From assembly GCA_016124515.1 (NCBI GenBank), contig WGNN01000033.1:1-45295 (forward strand): DNA of 45,295 nt, read 5' to 3'. Positions 16,484 to 25,431 of the stretch are shown in pieces. This DNA is from a bacterium. Lineage in GTDB: Bacteria; Bacteroidota; Bacteroidia; CAILMK01; JACPUW01. The notes beneath the pieces are model-generated. The model was not told the DNA's origin, searched no databases, and saw only the letters and a list, made by a program, of their open reading frames with translations. Position 1 is the first letter of the stretch. The number at the start of each line of letters is the position of its first letter. The position numbers were made by a program, and so were the translations under genes.

Positions 16484-16990
16484 CTATATGGTTAGCGAGT
16501 TTTCAAAAGAACTAATAAAGCGATTGAAATTGCGTTCATTTCGGCCCCAGGTATATACCTGAAACATTGCCGCTGAACAGATTTCAACTTCGGTTTTGTT
16601 GCCGGCAGGATAAAAGTCGAAATACAAATTTTCGCCCCATGAAAGCAGGCTTATGGGGGTGACTGCCAATAACTGTCTCGAAGTGGCATCGCTCGCTTTG
16701 AGCTTGAATTCTGAATCTTCCAATAGCTCTTTAATTTTTTCGAAAGCCAGATCGGGTGGCAAATCAACCACTATTTTTTTGCGGTATTTGGCAGTGAAAA
16801 TATTATACCTGCTGGTAAAATAGCCTTTGAACGCCAATGAATTGCGGATAAGTATATTGGTTACAAACAACAAGCTGCTGAATACCACAAAACCTATGAG
16901 CCAGGGGTTTTCCGCAGAGCTGTATTTGGTGATAAATACCGTAGCCAACAGTATAAAGGCTGCCACAGCGATATGTTTCAGTTGGTTCAT
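16484..16990 (-). CDS. Small membrane protein, unknown
   Basis: A 168-residue protein with two hydrophobic segments (about residues 7-22 and 30-48) and a basic linker (YRKKIVVDLP), followed by a soluble domain of about 110 residues that includes LLEDSEFKLKASDATSRQLLAVTPISLLSWGENLYFDFYPAGNKT split over several strands. It ends 2 bp before the HTH regulator, the position in which YozG-like regulators often have a membrane partner, although this one does not look like the common DUF2975 partner. A TATATTCG box lies about 17 nt upstream of the ATG. Confidence 0.75.
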   Translation of the reverse strand: MNQLKHIAVAAFILLATVFITKYSSAENPWLIGFVVFSSLLFVTNILIRNSLAFKGYFTSRYNIFTAKYRKKIVVDLPPDLAFEKIKELLEDSEFKLKASDATSRQLLAVTPISLLSWGENLYFDFYPAGNKTEVEICSAAMFQVYTWGRNERNFNRFISSFENSLTI

Positions 16991-17036
16991 GTTCTCATTC
17001 TTTCATACGAATATACTTTTAAGTTTAAAAAGTTAA

Positions 17037-17302
17037 TGAAAAACATTAATAAAATATTGTAAAGAGTAAAGGAGTTAACCACTGAAAGATTGCTTTCCCG
17101 CAGTAGTTTCGGTTGTTTGTTTTCCTTTCATTGTCTTCAAGTTTTCTATGTATTAATGCCGCAAGAAGTCAGCATACAAACAGGGAAGTGTTCTATTGAT
17201 TTGCTTCAAGGTTGCGGTGGCGGGCCGGGTTGTTTGAAATCATTCGCTTAGTGAAGCAAGTTTTAAAGCTTGTGCATTTTCGGTGGAGTAGTGCATAAAA
17301 AA
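17037..17302. other. Gap without recognisable genes
   Basis: Between the small membrane protein and the tRNA-Arg terminator I see no credible coding frame and no repeats. The first about 40 bases are AT-rich and may hold the promoter of the minus-strand cluster. Confidence 0.4.
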
Positions 17303-17303
17303 A

Positions 17304-17325
17304 CCCTGATATGTTTGTATCAGGG
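17304..17325 (-). terminator. Terminator of tRNA-Arg
   Basis: Stem ccctgata/tatcaggg (17304-17311 with 17318-17325) and a 6-nt loop. On the minus strand it is followed by seven or more T residues. It lies 10 nt beyond the 3' end of the tRNA. Confidence 0.85.
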
Positions 17326-17334
17326 CTTTTGCTT

Positions 17335-17411
17335 TGGTGACCTCCACAGGATTCAAACCTGTAACCTTCAGAGCCGTAATCTGATGCTCTATTCAGTTGA
17401 GCTAGGAGGCC
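17335..17411 (-). tRNA. tRNA-Arg (anticodon ACG)
   Basis: On the minus strand the acceptor stem GGCCTCC pairs with GGAGGTC (one G-T pair). The anticodon arm is TCAGA-TTACGGC-TCTGA with anticodon ACG (read as ICG for CGN codons). The T arm is CAGG-TTTGAAT-CCTG. The discriminator is A and the CCA end is encoded. Total 77 nt with CCA. It has its own promoter and terminator. Confidence 0.95.
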
Positions 17412-17428
17412 GTTTTGTTTTGAGTGTG

Positions 17429-17457
17429 CAAAAATAGACGTTTATTGAATTAACAAA
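17429..17457 (-). promoter_or_regulatory. Promoter of tRNA-Arg
   Basis: Minus strand: TTTG, 17 nt, TATTTTTG, an exact match to TAnnTTTG, ending 17 nt before the mature 5' end of the tRNA. Confidence 0.75.
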
Positions 17458-17467
17458 CAAGAAAAAG

Positions 17468-17971
17468 TTAAAATTCAACGATTCTTGCCGTCCATACATA
17501 GTTCAAGTCGTACATAGTGAAGTCGTTGTCTTTTAAAATGCGGCGGGAAATGACAAGGGGCACCAATCCCAAAACCGCGAAAACAGTACCTACTTGTGGC
17601 ACTTGCGGCAGTCGCGTGTAGGCAAAATATGCAATAGCCAGGTTGACATAAGAACCATAATAGGTGAGTGTAGCAGCCATTTTAATCAAGGTAGTGCTCG
17701 ATTTTTCATAGCCGATAAAATCAATGGCATCTATGGTGAAGGTATCCTTGTGGGTATAAATATACTGCTCGTCAATGGCCTTTATGCGCGAAGTAGTTAT
17801 TTCATGTCCTTTGAGCTTGTACAATATTTCATAACCTTTGTAAATGTATTTCTGTTCTGAACTGTCATTTTTGATGAGTAAAATTCTGTGCTGGGCTTTT
17901 ACAAGGCCATTGCAAAAGCCCGGCGCAAAAAGTATAAAAATAATAAGTAGTCTATAAGGGTATGTTGCCAT
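17468..17971 (-). CDS. Secreted or membrane protein, unknown
   Basis: A 167-residue protein. The first about 25 residues ([21 protein letters not shown]) form a signal peptide. Then comes a beta-rich region ([31 protein letters not shown]), followed by two hydrophobic segments ([20 protein letters not shown] and [14 protein letters not shown]). I do not recognise the family. The ATG at 17971 is preferred to one at 18016 because it begins the signal peptide; it then overlaps the end of the carboxylase gene by 20 nt, so it is part of that operon. A functional link with the carboxylase is not indicated. Confidence 0.7.
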   Translation of the reverse strand: MATYPYRLLIIFILFAPGFCNGLVKAQHRILLIKNDSSEQKYIYKGYEILYKLKGHEITTSRIKAIDEQYIYTHKDTFTIDAIDFIGYEKSSTTLIKMAATLTYYGSYVNLAIAYFAYTRLPQVPQVGTVFAVLGLVPLVISRRILKDNDFTMYDLNYVWTARIVEF

Positions 17972-19490
17972 GTTTTTTTCTTGGCAGCGTATCCACTTTG
18001 TTTTCCAACATCGCAAAGCCCCTGATGAGCTTTTGACGTGTTTCTTCCGGTATTATTACTTCATCAATATAACCCCGCTCAGCTGCCTTGTACGGGTGCG
18101 CAAATTCATGGTTGTACATGGCCTCGAGCTCGGCAAGTTTGGCTACAGGGTCTGCGGCATCTTTTATTTCGGCTCTGAAAATGATTTCGGCAGCTCCCTT
18201 GGCGCCCATTACAGCAATTTCGGCGGTGGGCCAGGCAAAATTGAGGTCGGCACCAATATGTTTTGAGTTCATTACATCGTATGCGCCGCCGTAGGCTTTT
18301 CTTGTGATGACGGTAATGCGAGGCACCGTGGCTTCTGAGAAGGCGTACAACAGTTTTGCTCCGTTTTTTATAATGCCGTTCCATTCTTGGTCGGTGCCGG
18401 GCAAAAAGCCGGGAACATCTTCAAACACGAGCAATGGAATATTAAAGGCATCGCAAAAGCGAACAAATCGTGCCCCTTTTTCTGAAGCTTTGTTGTCAAG
18501 CACCCCGGCAAGATAGGCGGGTTGGTTGGCCACAATGCCTATGCTTCTACCAGCCAAGCGGGCAAATCCCACCACTATGTTTTCTGCAAAATCCTTGTGT
18601 ATTTCGTAAAAAGAGTCGGTGTCAACAGCTCCTTCAATCACCTCGCGCATGTCGTAGGGTTGGTTGGCGCTTTCGGGTACTATGCTGTTCAAAACCGTCC
18701 GTGTTTCGTCTCCGGCTGTGTAGTCCAATCGCGGTGCAGTTTCTTCACAGTTTGGCGGCATATAACCAATCAAGGCTTTCAGCTTTTCTATGCCTTCCAT
18801 TTCGTTGGCTGCCGTCAGGTGGGTTACCCCCGATTTGGTGGCGTGGGTCATGGCACCACCCAATTCTTCCGAACTCACTTCTTCATGTGTCACTGTTTTT
18901 ACCACATTGGGCCCGGTAACAAACATGTACGATGAGTTTTCTACCATCATTATAAAGTCGGTAATGGCGGGTGAATACACCGCACCACCCGCGCAAGGCC
19001 CCATAATGGCTGATATTTGTGGAATAACGCCTGAAGCGCGCGTGTTTCGGAAGAAAATATCGGCATAGCCGGCAAGCGACACCACACCTTCTTGTATGCG
19101 GGCTCCGCCTGAGTCGTTCAACCCGATAACAGGGGCGCCATTTTGCATGGCAAGGTCCATTATTTTACAGATTTTTTCGGCGTGGGCTTCGCTCAATGAG
19201 CCGCCAAAAACGGTAAAATCCTGTGAGTAAACATATACCAAACGGCCATTGATGGTTCCGTATCCGGTAATAACACCATCGCCTAAAAACTTTTGACGCT
19301 CCAGGCCAAACTGTACGCTGCGGTGGGTTACAAAAGCGCCAATTTCTTCAAATGAGCCTTCGTCAAGCAGAAAATGCAGTCGCTCGCGTGCGGTCAATTT
19401 GCCTTTGCTGTGCTGCGATTCAATTCTACTTGCACCACCACCTTGTTGGCTTTCTTCCCGTTTTTTCTTTAGCAGTTCTATTCTGTCCAT
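17952..19490 (-). CDS. Acyl-CoA (propionyl-CoA) carboxylase beta subunit
   Basis: A 512-residue carboxyltransferase of the PccB/MmdA family. It transfers CO2 from carboxybiotin to propionyl-CoA or a related acyl-CoA, giving methylmalonyl-CoA, in the cytoplasm. It has the N-terminal half with [19 protein letters not shown] and [11 protein letters not shown] (oxyanion/acyl-CoA loop), and the C-terminal half with [26 protein letters not shown] and [17 protein letters not shown]. Length is normal. The biotinylated alpha partner is not in this window, and accD at 35.9 kb is a different enzyme. It starts 2 bp after the GNAT gene, so both are on one mRNA. Substrate choice (propionyl-CoA, methylmalonyl-CoA or another) is not decided by sequence alone. 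Confidence 0.93.
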   Translation of the reverse strand: MDRIELLKKKREESQQGGGASRIESQHSKGKLTARERLHFLLDEGSFEEIGAFVTHRSVQFGLERQKFLGDGVITGYGTINGRLVYVYSQDFTVFGGSLSEAHAEKICKIMDLAMQNGAPVIGLNDSGGARIQEGVVSLAGYADIFFRNTRASGVIPQISAIMGPCAGGAVYSPAITDFIMMVENSSYMFVTGPNVVKTVTHEEVSSEELGGAMTHATKSGVTHLTAANEMEGIEKLKALIGYMPPNCEETAPRLDYTAGDETRTVLNSIVPESANQPYDMREVIEGAVDTDSFYEIHKDFAENIVVGFARLAGRSIGIVANQPAYLAGVLDNKASEKGARFVRFCDAFNIPLLVFEDVPGFLPGTDQEWNGIIKNGAKLLYAFSEATVPRITVITRKAYGGAYDVMNSKHIGADLNFAWPTAEIAVMGAKGAAEIIFRAEIKDAADPVAKLAELEAMYNHEFAHPYKAAERGYIDEVIIPEETRQKLIRGFAMLENKVDTLPRKKHGNIPL

Positions 19491-19492
19491 AT

Positions 19493-20026
19493 TTATTGCT
19501 TAAGGTATGCGTACAGCAAACAATTGAAGTACGCGCCATTTTTCAGTACAAACTTATTGAGAATGCCCTCTAATTGGTACCCACTTTTTTCAAGAACGCG
19601 TATAGAGGCAACATTGCCTTGACAAGGAATGGCTGTGAGGCGGTGGTAGTTTTCATTTTGAAGCAAATGTTGGCTATAGGCTTTTACGCAAGCGGTGCCA
19701 ATGCCTTTGCCCCAGTGGTCTTGGGCCAGCCAATAGCCAATTTCGGCAGAATGTTTAAAACAAGCTTCGGTAAACACTTTTTTGCCAATGCTACCTATTA
19801 GTTGTCCATCGTTGTTGCGGATTACCCAATTGAGATGTTCGCCTGTTTTGCGGAAATAAGCCAGGTTGTCGGCCACCCAGGTTTCGGCGTGTTGCAGGGT
19901 GTAGGGTTGTGGCAGCGGCAGCAAGCGCTCTTGTATGGCCTCATTGCCAAAGTTGGCTACCAGAGCGGGTTCATCGCCCGGCCTGAAAGGACTCAGGTAA
20001 ATGTGGTTATTAACAGGAATATACAT
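19493..20026 (-). CDS. GNAT family N-acetyltransferase (RimJ/RimL-like)
   Basis: A 177-residue acetyl-CoA-dependent acyltransferase. It shows [18 protein letters not shown] (beta strands 2-4), [21 protein letters not shown] (motif A, with the pyrophosphate-binding loop HWGKGIG) and [19 protein letters not shown] (motif B), typical of the RimJ/RimL branch that acetylates N-termini of ribosomal proteins or small substrates. It precedes the carboxylase gene by 2 bp. The target is unknown. A strong hairpin upstream ends the neighbouring Omp28-like gene, so this gene probably has its own promoter in the short gap. Confidence 0.9.
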   Translation of the reverse strand: MYIPVNNHIYLSPFRPGDEPALVANFGNEAIQERLLPLPQPYTLQHAETWVADNLAYFRKTGEHLNWVIRNNDGQLIGSIGKKVFTEACFKHSAEIGYWLAQDHWGKGIGTACVKAYSQHLLQNENYHRLTAIPCQGNVASIRVLEKSGYQLEGILNKFVLKNGAYFNCLLYAYLKQ

Positions 20027-20036
20027 GGTTCTAAAA

Positions 20037-20067
20037 CAAAAAAGCCACTCACCCGAAGGTAAGTGGC
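20037..20067 (-). terminator. Terminator of the Omp28-like gene
   Basis: On the minus strand: 10-bp stem gccacttacc/ggtgagtggc (one G-T pair) closed by a TTCG loop, then a run of T residues. It lies about 27 nt after the stop codon at 20094 and just before the GNAT start. Confidence 0.88.
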
Positions 20068-20093
20068 CTTTTGCATTTTATGATAAAAGAATT

Positions 20094-22109
20094 TTACTCT
20101 TTAATGATCACCTTTTGGGTCATTGGAGCACCATTGCTTTCTACCTTAAGAATGTAAATGCCGTTTTCGAGATCGGCAGTGTTGATGGTGAGGTTGTGGC
20201 TACCGGCACCATATTCTTTTGAAATGATAGATTTAACAATGCGGCCCAAACCATCGTAAACGTTTACACTCAACTCGGTATTTTGCTCAAGCTCAATAGC
20301 AAGGTGGGTTTCGTTTTGGAATGGGTTAGGATATACATTGAAAGTATTGTTGGTGTTGATTTCAGAAACACTGGCAGCGTCAGAAATCAAGTTGATTTCG
20401 TCAAGATACAGAGAGTTTCCAGAGCTACCCGGAACAACGGTTACTCTTACAATTACTTCTTCAGACGCATAGTCGGTAAGGTCAGCATAAATTCTTCTGT
20501 ATTGTGAACTACTTGGAACATAGAAATTATTTGGGTCACTGGGTTGACCGGTTTGTCTGCAATTTTCAGTATGGATGGTATTCCAAGAGCTACCGCAGTC
20601 AGTAGATACCTCAATGGCGATAGTAGGAGCAGTACCACCTTGGCTGCCATCAGAATAAGCATACCAGTAAGAAACTGAAGGATTTGTAGTTGCAGAAAGG
20701 TCTGTTTTTCCAAACAATACACTACCAGGTCTTCCCGCAACATTCCAGCTGCTGTGCAATGCGAAGCGTACTGCACCAGTGGTGTTTTTGGCACCAAGTG
20801 GTGTTTGTGTGCTGCTTACAATAGTAAAACCGGTATTTTGGCTTTGATCAAGCGCTAAGTTTGGTGGAATATTTCCGTTGAAACCAGCTATGTATGGAGC
20901 AACAAGTGCTTTAGACAAGAATGAATACCCCGAATAGTTGGCTCCTGATGAGTTCAAGATATTGGGATCCAGTATATCACCACCGTCTATATTTTTGGGT
21001 TCATCTATGGTTACTGTGTAATATCCGCCAGGTAACGACATTTCACCCCAATCAATATCAGTTGATTGACCAACAGCCAATTTTGTGTTATAAGTTTTAG
21101 GATACTCAGTTCCATTCATAAAAGCTGAAATCGTGAATGAGTTGATGTCGTTAGGACCTTCATTTTTCACAGTTACTTTGGGTGTTACTGTTTCAGCACA
21201 AATTCCACCGGTTGGGGCAGAAGTTTTGTTCGTGATTGAAAGGTCAGTTAGAACACTACTTGGTAGCTCTACATCTTGAGCAACACCAGTAATAATTTCT
21301 TGGGTTCCTTCAGCGACAAAAGCAGCAACTTGCAAGAATTGCAATGCAACGGGTACTCCTTTGTAGTTTTCTGGTATTGAGTACTTATAAGTTTTGGTAA
21401 AAAAGCTACCTGTGGTGGTTTCAGTAATGTCTTCACCCCACTGTCCTGTTACCAGATCGCGCAACATGTGTTGGTGGTTGTATTTGCCATTGGGTAAAAT
21501 ATTGGCCGGATAAAGTGATGATGCACCAGTTTGTGGACCTTGCACATTGTTTTGTAGAATGGCAATGTTCAATTTGTTAGTAGATTTAGTTGCATCGCCG
21601 GTGTAATAAACTTCAGCAACAATTGTAAGTTCCCTTTTGGCCAAATCAATCGACGTTTGAATCGCAACATTAACCGGTGAAGTCATACTCATGGTTTCTT
21701 CGGCACTCAATTTCCAATATTCAACACCGGTATTTGAAACTCGAGACATTGCGGTACCAGTGCTTAATGAACGACCAGCAAACATGTGTCTATTTACACT
21801 ACCGGATGGCCAGCTGTTCGCAACTGCTTGGTTGGCAATGGCCTCACCGTAATCTGTTCTGAAATCCGGATCAGTTGAAGATGGAGTAGAGTAAGGGCCT
21901 TCATGAATGTTGATTAAAACAACCCTTCCTGGGTATGCATCGTGAATGGCTTGAGCTCTTTTGTGGCCGTCAGGACACCAAGTGCAGTGAATACCAGTGT
22001 ACTCCTCCAAAACGGCGTTTTTGTTTTGTACTTCGGTGCTAACAAAGGTTTGGGCCATGGCCTGCAAACCGAATGCGGCACCTGCTAACAGAAGGTAGAA
22101 TTTTTTCAT
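20094..22109 (-). CDS. Omp28-related secreted protein with T9SS sorting domain
   Basis: A 671-residue protein. The signal peptide ends AMAQ around residue 20. Residues about 30-290 are an Omp28-like domain with EEYTGIHCTWCPDGHKRA (C42 and C45, a CxxC like that of thioredoxin folds), VVLINIHEGPY and SGSVNRHMF. Next comes a CARDB-like beta domain (LSITNKTSAPTGGICAE, VTVKNEGPNDINSFTIS), then a jelly-roll-like region (about 430-580). The last about 75 residues are a type A T9SS sorting domain (NVYPNPFQNE, ending TQKVIIKE). It should be exported and attached to the cell surface. Function of the family is unproven. Its promoter at 22135-22165 holds a 12-bp palindrome. Confidence 0.9.
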   Translation of the reverse strand: MKKFYLLLAGAAFGLQAMAQTFVSTEVQNKNAVLEEYTGIHCTWCPDGHKRAQAIHDAYPGRVVLINIHEGPYSTPSSTDPDFRTDYGEAIANQAVANSWPSGSVNRHMFAGRSLSTGTAMSRVSNTGVEYWKLSAEETMSMTSPVNVAIQTSIDLAKRELTIVAEVYYTGDATKSTNKLNIAILQNNVQGPQTGASSLYPANILPNGKYNHQHMLRDLVTGQWGEDITETTTGSFFTKTYKYSIPENYKGVPVALQFLQVAAFVAEGTQEIITGVAQDVELPSSVLTDLSITNKTSAPTGGICAETVTPKVTVKNEGPNDINSFTISAFMNGTEYPKTYNTKLAVGQSTDIDWGEMSLPGGYYTVTIDEPKNIDGGDILDPNILNSSGANYSGYSFLSKALVAPYIAGFNGNIPPNLALDQSQNTGFTIVSSTQTPLGAKNTTGAVRFALHSSWNVAGRPGSVLFGKTDLSATTNPSVSYWYAYSDGSQGGTAPTIAIEVSTDCGSSWNTIHTENCRQTGQPSDPNNFYVPSSSQYRRIYADLTDYASEEVIVRVTVVPGSSGNSLYLDEINLISDAASVSEINTNNTFNVYPNPFQNETHLAIELEQNTELSVNVYDGLGRIVKSIISKEYGAGSHNLTINTADLENGIYILKVESNGAPMTQKVIIKE

Positions 22110-22134
22110 TATGGTTCTTTTATTAATGCAGTAG

Positions 22135-22165
22135 CAATTTTACATTGTGTTAACACATAAAACAA
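22135..22165 (-). promoter_or_regulatory. Promoter of the Omp28-like gene with palindrome in the spacer
   Basis: Minus strand: TTG, 20 nt, TAAAATTG (one mismatch), giving a leader of about 20 nt. The spacer holds the perfect palindrome tgtgttaacaca at 22146-22157, a candidate operator. Confidence 0.55.
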
Positions 22166-22204
22166 CCTTTCTGCACTTTTTAAGAATTTATTTCAAAATT
22201 TTAG

Positions 22205-22234
22205 TTTGGGCCTAACTGAGAAAAGATACATTTG
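22205..22234 (+). promoter_or_regulatory. Promoter of the small secreted protein at 22240
   Basis: TTTG at 22205-22208, 18 nt, then TACATTTG at 22227-22234, an exact consensus match. The ATG follows after 5 nt, so the message should be leaderless or nearly so. Confidence 0.7.
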
Positions 22235-22239
22235 GAAGT

Positions 22240-22695
22240 ATGAAAAATTATATCATTTTGGCAATAGTGGGACTAGGTCTCATGATGCCGTTTAAAGGTA
22301 AGTCACAAAGCTCATCATCAGGTGTATTTGTTAATTCAGGGTCCGGCCTCGAGCTTCTATCAGAATGCGGTTGGCCTGAAATTGAATTTACTACTGCTAG
22401 TGGAGGTTCTTTTCCGATTACCTTAGATCCGAACACATCTCATTTTGATTTAAGCTTAGAGCTAAATTCATATGGAGGTTACATGTTTAGTCCGTCTGCC
22501 TTTAATGGACCTGCTGGATCGACACAAAACTATAGCGAAGTAAATAATACTCAATATTGGCATATATCATTCACAACATGTTGCAATGGAGAGTTGTTTA
22601 ATGTGGATGTAAATATTGCTTATATTATGGGGTCAACCAGTGGAGGTGGATCGATTAGTACTACTGTTACATCCACAGGACAATCTTGTCAATAG
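22240..22695 (+). CDS. Small secreted protein, unknown
   Basis: A 151-residue protein with a signal peptide (MKNYIILAIVGLGLMMPFKG, mature end near SQS). The mature part is rich in Ser, Gly, Thr and Asn, beta-rich in appearance, and has cysteines in ECGW, TTCCNGE and near the end (GQSCQ), so disulfides are likely if it is exported. No family was recognised. It has a clear promoter, an ordinary stop and a shared terminator after it, which supports its being a real single-gene unit. Its AT content looks a little higher than that of its neighbours. Confidence 0.75.
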   Translation: MKNYIILAIVGLGLMMPFKGKSQSSSSGVFVNSGSGLELLSECGWPEIEFTTASGGSFPITLDPNTSHFDLSLELNSYGGYMFSPSAFNGPAGSTQNYSEVNNTQYWHISFTTCCNGELFNVDVNIAYIMGSTSGGGSISTTVTSTGQSCQ

Positions 22696-22728
22696 GACCC
22701 AAAACCTTAATTTTAATTTGTACTTGTG

Positions 22729-22758
22729 ATAAAGGGAGGTTGTACAACCTCCCTTTAT
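22729..22758. terminator. Bidirectional terminator between convergent genes
   Basis: A perfect 30-bp palindrome centred at 22743-22744 (core aaagggaggttg, then its complement) with A residues on one side and T residues on the other. It serves the plus-strand small protein and the minus-strand lpdA. Confidence 0.85.
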
Positions 22759-22786
22759 TTATACTGCACTGTTTGTTCTGTTGTAT

Positions 22787-24175
22787 TTACAAGTGTATCA
22801 CCTCGTCATAAGCTGCGGCAGTGGCTTCCATTACGGCCTCGCTCATGGTAGGGTGGGGGTGCACCGCTTTCAAAATTTCGTGACCCGTGGTTTCCAGTTT
22901 GCGGGCAGTCACCGCTTCGGCTATCATTTCGGTTACATTGTAGCCAATCATGTGGCAACCCAACCATTCGCCGTATTTGGCATCGTAAATCACTTTTACA
23001 AAACCTTCTGCATGTCCGGCTGCCTTGGCTTTGCCGCTGGCACTAAAAGGAAACTTACCAACTTTTATCTCGTAGCCTGCTTCTTTGGCTGCTGCTTCGG
23101 TGTAGCCTACCGAGGCTATTTCGGGGCTGCAATAGGTACAACCGGGTATGTTGTTGTAGTCGAGCGGCTCGGGTTTGTGACCGGCAATTTTTTCTACGCA
23201 AATAATACCTTCTGCTGAGGCCACGTGTGCCAAGGCAGGTCCGTGTACCACGTCGCCAATGGCATATACGCCCGGCACGCTGGTTTGGTAATAGTCGTCA
23301 ACCACAATTTTGTCGCGATCTACTTTTATTCCCAGGTTTTCGAGGCCAATGCCTTCAATATTGGTTTTAATGCCTACGGCCGAAAGCAATACATCACATT
23401 CCAGTACTTCTTCGCCTTTCTTGGTTTTTACACTCACCTTGCATCCATCGCCACTTGTGTCCACGGCAGTTACTTCGGCACCTGTCATAACCTTTATGCC
23501 TTGCTTCTTGAAGTTTTTGGTGAGTTCTTTTGAGATGTCTTCGTCTTCGTTGGGCACAATTCGTGGCAGGTATTCTACTATAGTCACATCGGTGCCTATT
23601 GAATTGTAGAAGTAGGCAAACTCGCAACCAATGGCTCCTGAACCCATTACTACCATGCTTTTGGGCTGTTTTTCAAGCGACATGGCTTTGCGGTATTCAA
23701 TCACTTTTTCGCCGTCAACCTGTATGTGTGGCAGGGCGCGTGCACGGGCACCGGTGGCTACTATTATATGATTGCCTTCCACTACTTGCTTGTCACCATT
23801 TTCGGCAGTTACTTCCACCTTTTTGGGCGAAATGAGTTTGCCGAAGCCGTTTATAACATCAATCTTGTTTTTCTTCATGAGAAATTGAACGCCTTTGCTC
23901 ATGCCATCGGCTACCGAGCGAGAGCGGCCAATCATAGCACCAAAGTCGGCGTGGCTTTCTTTTACTTCCACACCAAAATCGCCGGCGTGGTTGATGTAAT
24001 TGAATACCTGTGCTGACTTGAGCAGGGCTTTGGTGGGAATACAACCCCAGTTGAGGCAAATGCCACCCAAGGATTCTTTTTCAATAATTGCGGTTTTTAA
24101 TCCCAACTGAGATGCGCGAATAGCGGTAACATAGCCGCCGGGGCCGCTACCTATTATTACAACGTCGTATGCCAT
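22787..24175 (-). CDS. lpdA: Dihydrolipoyl dehydrogenase
   Basis: The 462-residue E3 flavoenzyme that reoxidises dihydrolipoamide with NAD+ in pyruvate and 2-oxoacid dehydrogenase complexes and the glycine cleavage system. The FAD site is VVIIGSGPGGY near the N-terminus. The redox pair lies in GGICLNWGCIPTK (Cys40 and Cys45), the NAD site in VVMGSGAIGCEFA, the second FAD motif in GVYAIGDVV, and the catalytic His in HPHPTMSE near the C-terminus. The ATG at 24175 gives the normal N-terminus; an upstream ATG would add ten unconserved residues. It stands alone with its own promoter; no E1 or E2 genes are present here. Confidence 0.97.
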   Translation of the reverse strand: MAYDVVIIGSGPGGYVTAIRASQLGLKTAIIEKESLGGICLNWGCIPTKALLKSAQVFNYINHAGDFGVEVKESHADFGAMIGRSRSVADGMSKGVQFLMKKNKIDVINGFGKLISPKKVEVTAENGDKQVVEGNHIIVATGARARALPHIQVDGEKVIEYRKAMSLEKQPKSMVVMGSGAIGCEFAYFYNSIGTDVTIVEYLPRIVPNEDEDISKELTKNFKKQGIKVMTGAEVTAVDTSGDGCKVSVKTKKGEEVLECDVLLSAVGIKTNIEGIGLENLGIKVDRDKIVVDDYYQTSVPGVYAIGDVVHGPALAHVASAEGIICVEKIAGHKPEPLDYNNIPGCTYCSPEIASVGYTEAAAKEAGYEIKVGKFPFSASGKAKAAGHAEGFVKVIYDAKYGEWLGCHMIGYNVTEMIAEAVTARKLETTGHEILKAVHPHPTMSEAVMEATAAAYDEVIHL

Positions 24176-24202
24176 AATTGATTTATTCAGAAAATTTGAG
24201 TG

Positions 24203-24232
24203 CAAAAGTAATCCTTAGCCAATCAAAACCAA
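24203..24232 (-). promoter_or_regulatory. Promoter of lpdA
   Basis: Minus strand: TTG, 19 nt, TACTTTTG. Both spacing and -7 box match the Bacteroidota consensus exactly. The leader would be about 20-25 nt. Confidence 0.78.
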
Positions 24233-24277
24233 GCCTACAAAATGGGGTATATAAACACCTACGAGGCCAAATAACTT

Positions 24278-24308
24278 TTGGTGGTAAAGGCAGCTTGACG
24301 CATTTTTG
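24278..24308 (+). promoter_or_regulatory. Promoter of the lipoprotein at 24313
   Basis: TTTTG ending at 24280, 20 nt, then CATTTTTG (one mismatch) at 24301-24308. The ATG follows after 4 nt. Confidence 0.5.
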
Positions 24309-24312
24309 TAAC

Positions 24313-24795
24313 ATGCGTGTGCTTTTACATAGTTTATGCCTTTCGCTGCTTTGCGGATACGTTGTTTCCTGCGGCTCGCCCGATCCAATGTTAACGGCTC
24401 AATATCCAAAAAATGGTTTCTCCGGCGATAACATTTTATATGAAGGCCTAAGTGTTTTGGACAGCACGCACACTTATTCCATGATTGCCGAACTTGACCG
24501 TGGCATGTTGCTCAAGGTGGTGCTTACCAATACCAGTGCGGTTTTGCCACGTTATGCCAATGACACTATCGGGAGTTATTGGACTTACAACGAACTGCGC
24601 AACACGGGCTGGTTTGTAATGGATTATGATTTTGCCACCCAATCGCAAATATTTTATGCCGAAGGGCCGGCCACGCCACATATAGAACTCGACTTTGAAG
24701 GTTGCGGTACCATGACGGTAGATGTGTATGAAAATGGCAGTAAAAAAGTAGCCAGCAGCAAATCAGTATCGTGGGAGACGTTTTGTAACCCATAG
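24313..24795 (+). CDS. Small lipoprotein, unknown
   Basis: A 160-residue lipoprotein. The signal MRVLLHSLCLSLLCGYVVSC ends in a lipobox, so Cys20 should be lipidated. The mature part has a beta-sandwich-like pattern (SVLDSTHTYSMIAELDRGMLLKVVL in several strands, GSYWTYNELRNTGWFVMDYDF, HIELDFEGCGTMTVDVYENG) and two more cysteines. No family was recognised. The ATG at 24313 is chosen because it begins the lipoprotein signal and sits 4 nt after a promoter-like box. It is divergent from lpdA. After the stop there is a long repeat-rich gap. Confidence 0.75.
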   Translation: MRVLLHSLCLSLLCGYVVSCGSPDPMLTAQYPKNGFSGDNILYEGLSVLDSTHTYSMIAELDRGMLLKVVLTNTSAVLPRYANDTIGSYWTYNELRNTGWFVMDYDFATQSQIFYAEGPATPHIELDFEGCGTMTVDVYENGSKKVASSKSVSWETFCNP

Positions 24796-25431
24796 TTGAT
24801 GGGTGATAAGTGATAGGTGATGGGGGCGATTGAAAATCGGGTGATTGAGTTTAAAGAGGGGAAGTTTAAGGCTTGCCCGAACCTGAAAGGGGCGGGTTTA
24901 AAGTCTGCCTGAACCTGAGAGGGGCTTGGGCTGTAATCGTGGTCCGTTGTCCAAAGTCCAATGGGATGAATGTCTACATGCACTCCAGAAATAATGGGTG
25001 ATAGGTGATAAGTGATGGGTGATGAACAAGCTAATTATTTCGTATTATAACTCAAAGGATTGCGGATCAAGTCCGCAATGACGGAGGGGTTTGTTGATGT
25101 TTTTGAACTCGCAAGGTGAGCCCAGTGATTCCTTCATTAGTAAATCATCAAATCAAAAAATCATGGCAAACTTCGAGCGTACTTTGTGTGCTTTGTGGTT
25201 AAAAACTAAAGAACGCAGTCATTCAACTCGCGAAGCGAGAAAGTGATCCAACCAATTTTGAGCCTACTCCGAAAACTTAAAAAACACCATTTCCACCCCC
25301 TTCAATTCATTTAAATCGCATCTTTTTTTGCTCAAAGTGACTTTTCGGAGCGGGGTCAATTTTCAAATCTTCAAATCTTCAAATTCCCAAATCACCACAT
25401 CAGCACATTAGCAAATCAGCACATCACCACA
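24796..25431. repeat. Repeat-rich intergenic region
   Basis: No credible gene in 636 bp. Two clusters of gtgata/gtgatgg words lie at 24798-24826 and 24993-25025. Two 30-nt copies (24863-24892 and 24895-24924) share gtttaa, gaacctga and a closing agggg. A hairpin attgcgga/tccgcaat lies at 25059-25079. A short hairpin ctcgc-gaa-gcgag lies near 25228. From 25361 to the pth stop there is a tract of tcaaatct and atcagcaca/atcaccac words. Such tracts occur between genes in many Bacteroidota genomes. Confidence 0.7.

Noticed and set aside
18470..18919. A 149-codon open frame on the plus strand
   Set aside because: It lies wholly antisense to the conserved carboxylase beta subunit, has high Cys, Arg and Phe content, and no signal or family pattern. 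It is a shadow of the GC-rich codons opposite.
22781..23218. A 145-codon open frame antisense to lpdA
   Set aside because: Aromatic- and Gly-rich composition is typical of reverse-strand shadows, and lpdA on the other strand is unmistakable over the same bases.
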